Under the pieces are notes generated by a model. It was not told the DNA's origin and ran no database searches. It worked only from the letters and a program-made list of their open reading frames with translations. A program made the translations under genes and the position numbers. Below are positions 50,661 to 60,900 of a stretch of 64,000 nt of DNA, one piece after another. Origin of the DNA: Dryas octopetala (lineage: Eukaryota > Streptophyta > Magnoliopsida > Rosales > Rosaceae); contig OY992833.1 of the NCBI GenBank assembly GCA_963921425.1, positions 17,339,738 to 17,403,737 of the forward strand, written 5' to 3'. Each line of letters begins with the position of its first letter. The first letter of the stretch is position 1.

Positions 50661-53600
50661 CCTGACAGTTCAGTCCTTAAGGGACATGAGGAAAATGCAT
50701 AGTCCCTCTCTAGTTTTCTTAATGGAGACTAGAGGTCAAAATGATAAGCTTGAGACACTTAGGAATTCTCTTTCCTATACTGGGAAATTTTATGTCCCTC
50801 CAATTGGGTTGTCTGGAGGCCTGGCCCTTTGGTGGAATCAGGAGGTGGATGTGCAGATTCTGGATTTCTCTAAAAATGTTATCAATATTAGTGTGACAGT
50901 CAAGAAAAAGTGGGAGAGGTGGAAGGCTTCTTGCATATATGGGCCTCCTGTGGATGTGGATAAGGCTAGGTTCTGGGAGGTTTTAACTCAATATGGCAAA
51001 GGAATGGTTGGTGGATGGCTTTGCTTTGGGGACTTGAATGTCATGGCCTGGAATTCAGAGAAGGAAGGTGGTAACTTGTTATCAGCCAGAGAGTTGAGGT
51101 ATCTTCAGTCTTTTGTAAACAAAGCTAATATGATGGATTTGGGTTTTAGTGGTCTGTCATATACCTGGTTTTGTCACAGAAATGGTGAATGGGTTAAAGA
51201 AAGGCTTGATAGAGCTTTAGCCAACTCCATTTGGCACTTTTTGCATCCTAACGTGCAGGTGATTAATCTTCCAGTGCTTGGATCGGATCATTCCCCCCTA
51301 CTTATTGACTGTGCTTATAAAGAAATTAGATCTCCATGGCTTTTCAAATTTGAAGCTAAATGGCTTAAAAGTGAAGAGTGCAAAGAAGTGATAGAAGATT
51401 CTTGGCTGTCAGATCATATTGATCATGCTGCTGTTAGATGGGACAAAAATTTACGTTCTTGTGCTCATAATCTGACAAATTGGAGTAAAAAGCACTATGG
51501 TAATAATTTGAGACAGATCCGTTTACTTATGCAGGAGCTTTCTCAGGAGCAAAATCTACCTTGTGAACAAATGTGCAAGGAAAGAATTCATGCTCTTACA
51601 AGTAAAATTAAGCTTCTTTGGGAAGGGGAGGAGATGTATTGGAAGCAAAGATCAAGAGTGGATTGGCTTCAACAGGGAGATAAAAACACTAAATTTTTTC
51701 ATCTATCTACTCTTCAAAGAAGACAGTTTAATAAAGTTTTCTGCATCAAGGATTTGAATGGGGACTGGTTACAGAAAGAAGAAGATATCCATAGTGGTTT
51801 CTTGAGTTATTTTAAGCAGCTTTTTACCTCAGTTGGGCCTCGAAATTTGGATATAGCTCTCTCTTGTGTGACTCCTGTGGTTACTGAAAGTATGAATGCT
51901 GCTTTGCTTTCCCCTATCACTCTTGAGGAAGTTAAGGTAGCTGTCTTTGATTTGGGAGCTCTGAAAGCTCCAGGTCCAGATGGTTTTTCTGGAATTTTCT
52001 ATCAAAAACATTGGGAAATAGTGCAAGATGTTGTTAATAGGGCTGTTAAGGCTTTTTATAATGAGGGTTCTGTGCTGCAATCCATGAATACAACCAGAGT
52101 GGTGATTATTCCTAAAGTTACAGCGCCTGAGGAATTTTCTCAATTTAGACCAATTGGTTGTTGCAACTTTTCTTATAAGATTCTGTCCAAGGTACTTGCA
52201 AAAAGACTAAAGCCTTTCATGCCTGAGATTGTCTCTCCTTTTCAAGGTGCTTTTGTGGCTAGGAGACAAATACAAGATAACATACTTATTGCACATGAAG
52301 CTTTTCATCATATAAAGATTAAGAGGGAGGGTATTACTGGTAAGTTAGGTTTGAAAGTGGATATGAATAAGGCGTATGACCGAGTTGAGTGGGATTTTCT
52401 GGAAGCTGCAGTGTTAAGAATGGGTTTTGATGCAAGGTGGGTTCATCTAATCATGGAATGTGTTAAGACTGTTTCTCTTTCTATCCACATCAATGGTAAA
52501 CCTGGTGCTTTCTTCTCTCCTTCAAGAGGATTGAGGCAGGGGGATCCTTTATCCCCTTACTTATTTCTTTTTGTGGGAGATGTACTTTCTAAGATGGTTC
52601 AAGATGCAGTCCAGCAAGGAAGTTTGAAAGGAATAAGATTGAGTAGGTCAGGCCCTATTCTTTCTCACTTATTTTTTGCTGATGATTCCTTTTTCTTCCT
52701 TAAAGCCTCTACAGTGAATTGTATGGTAATGAGACAGATCTTGGAAGACTACGGTGAAGCTTCAGGCCAGTTGATTAACTATGGAAAATCCACTTTATTT
52801 TTCAGTCCTAACACTAATAATGATGTTAGAGCTGAGATTTGTTCCATCATGAATATGGAGGCTGCTTTAAATCCTGGAAAGTATCTAGGTTTACCAACCA
52901 TTTGGGGGAGATCAAAAAAAGACTCTTTGGCATATGTGAAAGAAAGATTGGCTAAGAAGATTAAAGGTTGGAAGCATGGCTTTTTATCTTCTGCTGGCAG
53001 GGAGGTTTTGCTGAAAGCTGTGGCTTGTGCTGTCCCTGCATATCCAATGGCCATTTTTAAATTTCCACAAGCAGTATGTGATGAGTTAAATTCTTTAATG
53101 TCAAATTTTTGGTGGGGTCAGAAAGATGAGGAGAGAAAGATCCACTGGATTAACTGGGACAGGTTAGGATTACCAAAGTGCAATGGAGGCATGAGCTTTA
53201 GGAATTTGGCTGATTTTAACTTGGCTTTACTGGCAAAGCAAGCTTGGCGGCTTCTCCAAGAACCAGACTCTCTGTGGGCTAGGGTTTTGAAGGGTATATA
53301 CTTTCCAAATTCTAGTCTCTTACATGCCAAAAAAGGTGGAAGGGCTACGTGGGCCTGGAGCAGTTTGCTTGAGGGAAGAGATTTGTTGCTTTCTGGTGGT
53401 AGATGGCAAGTCATTGATGGGGTTTCTGTCAACATTTGGAGGGATACTTGGATTCCAGGTCTTAATTCCCCCCTCCTGGATCAAGTTGTCCATAGTGCCT
53501 CTGATGTCCCTCAAGTAGTATCTGAGCTCATTGATCAAAGCTCTTGGACATGGGATTTTAGTCAAGTCTCTTTTTATATTGATGATGAGATGCAAAGAAG

Positions 53601-54750
53601 AATTGAGGAAATCCATATTGGCCCCAGAATTCATCATGACAGGTTTGTTTGGCCTTTCTCTAAGTCTGGTAGTTACTCAGTCAAAACTGGTTATCATTGG
53701 CGTCATTCTCATATGAAAATTCCAAATTTGGTCTCTAGTCATTCTTCTCATCAGGTGGATGGTAGGCTTTGGAGCATTATTTGGAAGGCCAAGTCTCTAC
53801 CAAAAATTAAATTGTTTTTGTGGAAGGTTTTGCAAAATGTTGTGGCTTCTAGGTGGAATTTGTGGAAAAGAAAGATCATTCCTAATGCTTTGTGCCCTCT
53901 ATGTGGTGAGTATGCTGAAACCACTGAACATATGCTCTTATTATGCTCTTGGGTCAGTGCAGTTTGGTTTGATTGTTTGGGGTACAAGATTGATAAGGCT
54001 GCAATTTCTACTTTTGATTCTTGGTTATTGGAGGTATTGGATTATTGGAAGAAGGACTCTGAATATATTCTCTCTTGGATTTGTTTTATTATTTGGAATA
54101 TCTGGAAGCCTAGATGTAAGGCTGTGTTTCAAAAATCTTTCCCTGATCCTGTGTGGGTTGGTCTATCTGCTAAAAGAGCTTGTATAGAATATCTTGAGTG
54201 TATGTATAATCCTTCTATTTCTCTGCCTCCCTCCTCCATTTCTAATGATCATGTGGCTTGGGCTCCCCCTTGTGATCCTGAATTGAAAGTTAATACAGAT
54301 GGATCTTGGGATCAAGCTTCTCACGAGGCTGGTCTTGGGGTGGTTATAAGGGATAGCAGGGCTTGTGTCATTGGAGGAAGCTCTGTTCATTGCTTATCCG
54401 ATTCTGTGTCAGTGGTGGAAGCTCTATCAGTAAGAGAAGGTTTAATATGTGCTCAGAAGTCTGGTCTTACAAAGGTTGTAATTGAGTCTGATGCTCAAAC
54501 AATTATCAAAGCTTGTGATAAATCAAGTCAACAGATGGACTGGCGTATTGTCCCAATTGTAGAGGAGATTTGGCATCTTGCATCTCAGTTTGATTCTGTG
54601 AGGTGGTCTTGGGTGCCAAGGAAAGCTAATGGTGCTGCTAATGCAGTTGCTTTGCTAGCTAGAAGGAAGCTGTGCCCAGAGGATTGGGTGGAGACACCCC
54701 CATCTTCCTTGCTTGGAGTTTTGGTGGCTGATGGACTCCCTCTGGATTGA
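50620..54750 (+). CDS. LINE ORF2: endonuclease / reverse transcriptase / RNase H
   Basis: The ORF gives 1376 aa from the ATG at 50620 (MRILSWNCQGLG); an in-frame ATG at 50593 would add nine residues. Domains in order: APE-type endonuclease (about 1-225) with WNCQG, the METR Glu, GDLN and SDHSPL; reverse transcriptase (about 445-720) with KAPGPDG, the KVDMNKAYDRVEW Asp, GLRQGDPLSPYLF and FADD at 686-689; zf-RVT (about 1045-1110) with C1092, C1095, H1104, C1109; and an RVT_3-type RNase H (about 1222-1350) starting NTDGSW (D1227). These are the enzymes for nicking target DNA and target-primed reverse transcription. One oddity: the last acidic RNase H position, normally Asp in an A-D-x-L-A motif, reads Asn (N1341 in GAANAVA). 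No frame breaks. Retroelement enzyme of a plant LINE, L1 clade with RNase H. Confidence 0.93.
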   Translation: MRILSWNCQGLGTDLTVQSLRDMRKMHSPSLVFLMETRGQNDKLETLRNSLSYTGKFYVPPIGLSGGLALWWNQEVDVQILDFSKNVINISVTVKKKWERWKASCIYGPPVDVDKARFWEVLTQYGKGMVGGWLCFGDLNVMAWNSEKEGGNLLSARELRYLQSFVNKANMMDLGFSGLSYTWFCHRNGEWVKERLDRALANSIWHFLHPNVQVINLPVLGSDHSPLLIDCAYKEIRSPWLFKFEAKWLKSEECKEVIEDSWLSDHIDHAAVRWDKNLRSCAHNLTNWSKKHYGNNLRQIRLLMQELSQEQNLPCEQMCKERIHALTSKIKLLWEGEEMYWKQRSRVDWLQQGDKNTKFFHLSTLQRRQFNKVFCIKDLNGDWLQKEEDIHSGFLSYFKQLFTSVGPRNLDIALSCVTPVVTESMNAALLSPITLEEVKVAVFDLGALKAPGPDGFSGIFYQKHWEIVQDVVNRAVKAFYNEGSVLQSMNTTRVVIIPKVTAPEEFSQFRPIGCCNFSYKILSKVLAKRLKPFMPEIVSPFQGAFVARRQIQDNILIAHEAFHHIKIKREGITGKLGLKVDMNKAYDRVEWDFLEAAVLRMGFDARWVHLIMECVKTVSLSIHINGKPGAFFSPSRGLRQGDPLSPYLFLFVGDVLSKMVQDAVQQGSLKGIRLSRSGPILSHLFFADDSFFFLKASTVNCMVMRQILEDYGEASGQLINYGKSTLFFSPNTNNDVRAEICSIMNMEAALNPGKYLGLPTIWGRSKKDSLAYVKERLAKKIKGWKHGFLSSAGREVLLKAVACAVPAYPMAIFKFPQAVCDELNSLMSNFWWGQKDEERKIHWINWDRLGLPKCNGGMSFRNLADFNLALLAKQAWRLLQEPDSLWARVLKGIYFPNSSLLHAKKGGRATWAWSSLLEGRDLLLSGGRWQVIDGVSVNIWRDTWIPGLNSPLLDQVVHSASDVPQVVSELIDQSSWTWDFSQVSFYIDDEMQRRIEEIHIGPRIHHDRFVWPFSKSGSYSVKTGYHWRHSHMKIPNLVSSHSSHQVDGRLWSIIWKAKSLPKIKLFLWKVLQNVVASRWNLWKRKIIPNALCPLCGEYAETTEHMLLLCSWVSAVWFDCLGYKIDKAAISTFDSWLLEVLDYWKKDSEYILSWICFIIWNIWKPRCKAVFQKSFPDPVWVGLSAKRACIEYLECMYNPSISLPPSSISNDHVAWAPPCDPELKVNTDGSWDQASHEAGLGVVIRDSRACVIGGSSVHCLSDSVSVVEALSVREGLICAQKSGLTKVVIESDAQTIIKACDKSSQQMDWRIVPIVEEIWHLASQFDSVRWSWVPRKANGAANAVALLARRKLCPEDWVETPPSSLLGVLVADGLPLD

Positions 54751-54865
54751 TTTTTTTCTGCTGTAGCTTTCTTTTTGGTTCTGTTTGAATTTTCTAGATT
54801 TCTGCTTCTCTTCTTTTGTTGCTGCCTTTGTGGCTTTTTTGAATGGAATCCTTTTGTTCTTGGCC

Positions 54866-54879
54866 AAAAAAAAAAAAAA
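54866..54879 (+). other. LINE poly(A) tail
   Basis: Fourteen A residues close the element directly before the right target-site duplication, with the last two shared. This identifies the insertion as target-primed. Confidence 0.9.
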
Positions 54880-54896
54880 CAATTTTAACTTTTAGG
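54878..54896 (+). repeat. LINE target-site duplication, right copy
   Basis: Identical to 48476-48494 over 19 bp. Confidence 0.92.
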
Positions 54897-55132
54897 GTTC
54901 TAAATAGAATTGTATTACCCAAGAAATCGAGATGGTTAAAAAAAAGTCGAGATTAGAGTCAAATTGGTTGAGGAGATGGTTAAATTGGTTGGATATGTTT
55001 AAGAGCTTAGAATCAAGAAGGTCGAGATTAAAGTTGAGCTAATTGAACTAGTATATATATATACACACACACACGTGAGATAATTAATTAATTTGGTAAA
55101 AGAAATTAAAGATCCAAAGAGTCAAAATTATT

Positions 55133-55519
55133 AACATTTCAAAGCATGAGTTAAAATTGTAGGTGTCTAATCATTAAAATGGATTATTTTATAGAACTTC
55201 GCTTACATTTTATAGATATAGATTCCAGAGGCCCCTGATGCCAAGCGCTTGGTAGCTGCAAAATGGTTCAAAAATGTTTATGTTATGGTTTAGTTCCTGA
55301 ATTTTGGGTGTAACATAACGGCTCCACTAAGTCTATTCTATACGTACCCTATGAGGGGATGAGGTGAAAAGATGAGGTTTTACTCTCAAAACTCGGTGGA
55401 GGAAGAAGCGGCGAGCGTTGCTGTGTTAAAAAAATTTTGTCGAGCGCTCAACAAAGTCACTGAGCACTCAATGATAGGTGCGTATGTTCGTTAGTGCGTA
55501 CTTGATGAGTTCTCATAAA
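55133..55519. other. Intergenic sequence between duplication and MULE-type element
   Basis: No gene seen. Less AT-rich than its surroundings in places (55220-55480). The last nine bases (55511-55519, TCTCATAAA) are the left target-site duplication of the following element. Confidence 0.4.
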
Positions 55520-56754
55520 GGGGACTACTAGGGTGCCTCAATGTGCCTCAATGACATGGATTACCATGTAAATTAAGATACTTGCCACATCATATATTCT
55601 ATATATAACCTATTTTACCCTTTTTTAATTTTCTTCATTTTCAGAAAAAAAAAAAAAAAAAATCTTCATTTGAATCCTCAATTATCAGTCCAAACACTGC
55701 ATACTAACCCTTATGATGAACTCTCCATTTTCCCTTTATTTCCACAGATCATCATTCAATTGATTCATTAGAATCAGAGATCCTCTCCCTCCCTCCCTCC
55801 CTTCCTTTCTTCCTTCCTTCCTTCTCTCCCTCCTTGCTGGGTTCATCGAACCAACTCTCTATTTAGGATGAAACAAAATTCCTTTGTGCAGTAAATGAAA
55901 AAAACAAATTCTTGGCTAGATTGATGAAGTTTTTCTAGTCCCTCCATATTTTATTTTTTTTTTCTGGTTGGGTTGCTATTACACTGATACACTAAAAAGG
56001 AAAAAGAAAAAACAATGAAAGTCTTATATACAGCAACCGGGTTTGATTTGGAGGCCCATGTTATTCTTTGTCTTTCTATGGAGGAAGAAGACTAAACGTT
56101 TGAGAAATTGTTTTGTGCTTAGAAATTTATGGGTTGACATGGTAAATTTGTAGTCTTTAGATTTTCTCTTTGAAATATAGATGGTCCATATTAAAAGATA
56201 AGTTTAGCAGCCAATTAAGGTGTTAAATTTGGAGATGTATTTTATGGGGTAAAATGGTATTTAACTAAAAATAATTTGACAAGTAATAATGTGATTTGGC
56301 AATAAATAATTATGAGTATTATTTAAAGAGATAATTAGACTTGGGTCTTTTAGAAAAATAGTTTTTAGATGAGATCGGGGGTGTTTTAAAATTTATAAGA
56401 AAACCATTTTAATTCATAATAAAGTCCTTTAATTTATAAGAAATTTTTTGTAATTCATAATAAAGTTCTTTTAATTTATAAGAAAATCTTTTTAATTCAT
56501 AATAAAGTTCTTCTCCGATTTGAAGGGTATTTCTCCTCTTAGGGTGTAGAGTGGGCTTTGTACGCCCAAATTTCGGAGTTAAAACCTAACATAAAGTCGT
56601 CAAAGAAGAAAAAAAAAGACTTGATTAAAAATCCTAAATCACTACCGATTTTAGTCTAAAAAAGACTCATAAAATAGACTGAACTCTAAATCTCCCTTAT
56701 TTAAATTTGCCACATCATATTGAGGCACAAAATTAAGGCACAAAATCATTTTCC
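55520..56754. mobile_element. Mutator-type non-autonomous element, 9-bp TSD
   Basis: Perfect 9-bp direct repeats TCTCATAAA flank it (55511-55519 and 56755-56763). The ends are weakly inverted: GGGGACTACTAGGGTGCCTC on the left and, reverse-complemented, GGAAAATGATTTTGTGCC on the right, then CCTCAAT and TGCCACATCATAT blocks on both sides. The interior contains a pyrimidine tract ((CTTCC)n-like, about 55786-55832) and, at 56318-56705, a copy of the dispersed repeat seen at 27035. No coding capacity. Confidence 0.65.
56318..56705 (-). repeat. Inverted copy of the 27-kb dispersed repeat
   Basis: The reverse complement follows about 27035-27470 closely: the same three 'gactttattatgaatt'-type units, the same 'gttaaaacctaacat' inverted pair, and the same start (gggagatttaga). 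It lies wholly inside the 55520-56754 element. Confidence 0.65.
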
Positions 56755-57038
56755 TCTCATAAATTCTATACTTGTCGATTCTTGATATTATTTAAATTTA
56801 AATATAAGTAATATCTACGTGTGTCACAAAGTAGGAAACTTCTTTAGAGTTTAGGGTTTAATAAATAAAACCAAAAAGTAGATTGAATTATAACTTTGAA
56901 TTTGTAATAAAATGTTTAAATAAGAAATCAAGTAAAAACAAAACAATAAGATATAGATAACGCCTCTATATTATTCTACGCAAACCGTGCATAATATCAA
57001 AAGCTTGACCCGCGCCAAATAGTACCAGATATAGCTTG

Positions 57039-57237
57039 GATCCCTTTGAATCTTTTTTTTTTTTTTGGTAGAGTGGGGGCCTAAAAGACCCAAACAACAA
57101 CAAAATTAGCTATTAAAAAAACGACTTCTAGAGAGTCCAACCAAATCAACAATAAGCAGCATCTCACAACCAGGAGGAGGATCTTCAAAAATAGTCAAAC
57201 CAAACACCAAGGAATGGCCAGATCCCTTTGAATCTTT
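57039..57237 (-). mobile_element. 5'-truncated LINE insertion (with TSDs)
   Basis: On the minus strand, a ~165-bp segment (57220 to about 57056) ends in a T-run on the plus strand, i.e. a poly(A) tail of about 14. It is flanked by 17-bp direct repeats GATCCCTTTGAATCTTT (57039-57055 and 57221-57237). The sequence encodes the tail of a plant LINE ORF2 (...GHSLVFGLTIFEDPPPGCEMLLIVDLVGLSRSRF... up to a stop), followed by a short 3' UTR. It is a dead fragment from a different LINE family than the 48-kb element. Confidence 0.82.
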
Positions 57238-57326
57238 CATTACATGCAACATGCCTATATTCAACGTAGAGCTACCCCATGACCCCACCCTCAGTGAAAC
57301 TTATACTCTTTCTATATATATATATA

Positions 57327-57502
57327 GAGGGAATTACCAATTTAGTCCACTTATTTGTTCCAAAGTCTCACTTTGGTCCACCCTTTTTTTTTTTGGCCAA
57401 CTTAGTCCACGAAATATTTAACGTTTGCCAACATGGTCCATTCCGTCAAAATGTCAATAACAGCCGTCAAATTTAGGGGCAAAATGGTGAATTCATATGC
57501 TT
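57327..57502 (+). repeat. MULE left terminal inverted repeat
   Basis: Inverted relative to 62963-63138, about 94 percent identical by eye. It includes a run of T's followed by GGCCAACTTAGTCCACG. It likely carries the transposase promoter and transposase binding site, by analogy with MuDR. Confidence 0.9.
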
Positions 57503-57951
57503 AATAAGTCAAATATGGTCAAATGGGGTCAATTGGCGTATGTGGGTTGTGGACTCTTCGAGAACCGATAGCAGGCCAACGGTATTGTGGGTTTTTTTTG
57601 GATTTGTTCGCGAGATCTGGTTGGAACCTTGGTGAATTCGTGTTGCATTTGAGATCGTTGGGATTTCTGGAGATGGTTATTGAATTTCGGACATCTGGGG
57701 AGCATCCCACGTACGGTAAGTGCGCAAATTGGTCTTGTTATGCTTTGGATGTTTGGTAGCTGTTGTTTATTGTTCTTTGTTTGTTTGGTAGCTAGGAAAA
57801 AGTGTGGGTGTGGTCCCTGTGTGTTCGATTTGGCAGCTTGTAAAATGCATATGTCTGCCACTTTTAGGGTTTTCCTTTTTCTGTTGTCCTTTTTCTGTTC
57901 GATGTGGTCCCAAATAACCTTTTCTCTGTTTTGTTCTCTTTAGTCTGCTGG

Positions 57952-60900
57952 ATGGATGGGAATCTTGAATTTTATACTGTGTTGGGTTTGTTTTTTTAAG
58001 TGTTATTGCTTAGTACAGTGGTCGGTGAACATTGAAGGCTGGTACTGGTGTAGGTGGTTTGTCCTAAATGTCCTTTGTTTTTTTCTTTTTGTGGTGTGAC
58101 TGTATATAGTTTAATAGGATGGTTTGTGATGGTCAATTTTTCTAGTTAATGGGGCTGCCAATTGTGTCAATTTGCCAATGCTGATAGGATATTAGGATGC
58201 CAAATGGGTTGGTTAATTAGCATGTGCATCGAGTTTGGTAAGTGGGTAGCTAGTGTATGTATGTAATCCATGTTATATTTGTGTTACTATTAGAACATGT
58301 TACACTTAGGTATGGTTTGTGAGGAATATGAATTTTTTAATTGTGTGTAGGGGATCCTGATGGGATTACTCTACAAATTCAGTATGGGGGTACATTTACA
58401 AAAGGGGTTTACAAGGGGGGCACTGTGTGCTGGGTTGATGATCTCTCAAGAGACCTTTTATCCCTATTGGACCTCATGAAAATGGGCAAGCAACTTGGGT
58501 ATGATGTGAACATGGAAAAAGTTGAGCCCAAAAAACTTAGTATATACTATAGGGTTCCTGGAACTAGTGGGCCAAATGGTTTAGTGTATATTAGGTCTGA
58601 TGCACAGGTTCTCTCATTGGTTAGTGTTGTTCCTCCCAACCAACTTGGACTGTTATATTATGAGGGCCCTATTTGTACCCAAGTTGAGAGTCAGGCTTCA
58701 CACGTATGGCCATCTTTGGAGGGACCAGAGTATCAGTTGACTATAGATGATGTCGATGATCAAGCTTTACTTAACAATGTGGTTTCTGGTAGTGGTGGTG
58801 ATGAGGTAAACAGTCAATCAAGGAAGAGGGATCCAAATGATTACACAGACTACAATGAGTATGGTTTCACAGCTGGTGAAGATGGTGAAGATGGTGAAGA
58901 TGATGAAGATGTTGAAGATGGTGAAGATGATGAAGATGGTGAAGATGGTGAAGATGGTGAAGATGATGAAGTTGGTGAAGATGGTGGAATTGGTGAAGCT
59001 GCTGAAGCTGCTGAAGTTGGTGAAGCTGCAGAAGTTGGTGAAGCTGCTGAAGATGACTCATTTGTAGACAGTGATTATGAATACAGTGATAATGAGGATG
59101 ATAGGGCATATGAGACTAATGTAGATCCTGAGGTTGACCCTGTGGCTGCTACCAATGATGCTGGGGAGATTTCAGATGATGGTGACAAATCAGATGAGCT
59201 AGAAAGCTTAAGTGAGGATTCTTCTGATGGTGAAGCTGAATGCTCTCGAAGGAAGAAAAAAAAGAAAGTGCCAAAGTTCAAGCAATTCAATAGGGCCACT
59301 GATATGAACAATCCTGTTTTGGAGTTAGGTAAGCAGTTTGCCACTAAAGATGAATGCATGGAGTTCATAAAAGAATGTGGAATTAGAGAAGGCAGGCAAT
59401 TAAAGTTTGTGAAGAATGACAAGGTTAGATTGAATGCAATTTGTATTGGGACCACAAAATGTCCTTTCCTAGTACGGGCCAACCCTCTATCTTCAAGTTC
59501 ATCCACATGGGCCATAAAGAAACTAAGGCTGCAACATATGTGCAACAGGAAGGGGAATGTGAAGCAAGCCACTTCAACCTGGCTTGCAGACAGGTTTGCT
59601 GCTAAGTTGAGGAACAATCCTGGTTGGTCTCTGGCTGGTTTCCAGAGTGAGGTGAGACAACAATTCAACATAAATGTAACAAAGACTCAAGTTTACAAGG
59701 CCAAGAGGAAGGCTGATGTCCTAAATGAAGGCCACTATGATACTCAATATGCTAGGCTAAGAGATTATGCAAATGAGTTGCTGAGAACAAACAGAGGTAG
59801 CACTGTCAAGATTAGTACAAACAGAGAAGGTGACAAAGTGCTTTTCCATAGAATGTATATTTGTTTGGATGCATGTAGAGAAGGCTTTTTACAAGGGTGT
59901 AGGCCTGTCATTGGGGTTGATGGATGTCACACCAAAGGGCCTTACCCAGGACAGATTCTCACTGCAGTGGGGGTTGATCCAAACAATGGATTGTTTCCAG
60001 TTGCATATGCTATAGTGGAGATTGAAAACAAGAACTCATGGGAGTGGTTTTTGGAGCTTCTGATGAAAGACATCAACACTGAGAATGGTCATGGTTATGT
60101 AATGATCAGCGACAAACAGAAGGGATTAGTGCCTGCCATAGAGAGGTTAATGCCAAGTGCAGAACATAGGATGTGTGTGAGGCACTTGCATAATAATTTC
60201 AAACTCAAATACCCTGGCCTCCAATTGAAGAACCTGTTATGGGCAGCAGCAAGGTCTACTTGTATTCCATGGTGGAAACAAGAGATGGACAAAATGAGGA
60301 TTGTTGATAATGCAGCCTGGGGGTGGTTGAGTGAGAAGCCTGCAAAAAATTGGTCAAGGTCACACTTTGGGACACATTCCAAATGTGATATACTATTGAA
60401 CAATCTATGTGAGAGTTTCAACTCTGCCATCCTTGATGCTAGGGACAAGCCTATCCTAACCATGCTAGAGAGGATTAGAATGTGGTTGATGCTGAGAATG
60501 GCCAATAGAAGGGCTGCCTGCAGGAGCTGGCATCATTCAGTTGGGCCTAGGATCTTGAAGATAGTGGAGAAGAGAAAGCTAGAAACAGGTGTGCTGATAG
60601 TAAGAATGGCAGGGCCAGCCATATATGAGGTGGAGCATATTGGGGGCTATCAGTTCAGTGTTGATATCAGTCAATGGACTTGCAGCTGCAGGAGGTGGGA
60701 GTTGAGTGGGATACCTTGTGTACATGCTATTGCATGTGTATTGATGAGAGAGGAAGATGTGCTTGATTATGTTCATGGTTGTTACAAGAAAGATGCTTAC
60801 CTCAAGGCATATGACCCCATGATTTTTCCAATGGCTTCAATGGATATGTGGGAAACAGGTGATGATGATAAAATTCTACCACCAAAATGCCTTAAGCAGC

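Larger units (their letters stand above)
48495..54877 (+). mobile_element. Full-length L1-clade LINE retrotransposon
   Basis: The element is 6.4 kb: a 5' UTR of about 530 bp (CT-rich start), ORF1, a slightly overlapping ORF2, a short T-rich 3' UTR and a poly(A) tail (54866-54879, its last two A's shared with the TSD). Perfect 19-bp duplications bound it. Both ORFs lack stops or frameshifts, so the insertion looks recent and possibly mobile. It sits in copy 2 of a tandem duplication in sense orientation; copy 1 supplies the empty site. Confidence 0.95.
46663..55132 (+). repeat. Tandem duplication, copy 2 (split by a LINE)
   Basis: It repeats copy 1 from tgcaagaaggtaataacac through 48494, is interrupted by the LINE, and resumes at 54897 to end at gagtcaaaattatt. 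Small differences from copy 1 include a ~22-bp extra segment near 47338, a missing 'gcatcccacttgcccatgg' region near 48327 and scattered substitutions. Confidence 0.88.

Noticed and set aside
58837-59109. Met-Lys-Val-rich and His-Leu-rich repeat proteins on both strands
   Set aside because: These are other-frame readings of the GATGGTGAA minisatellite inside the transposase.
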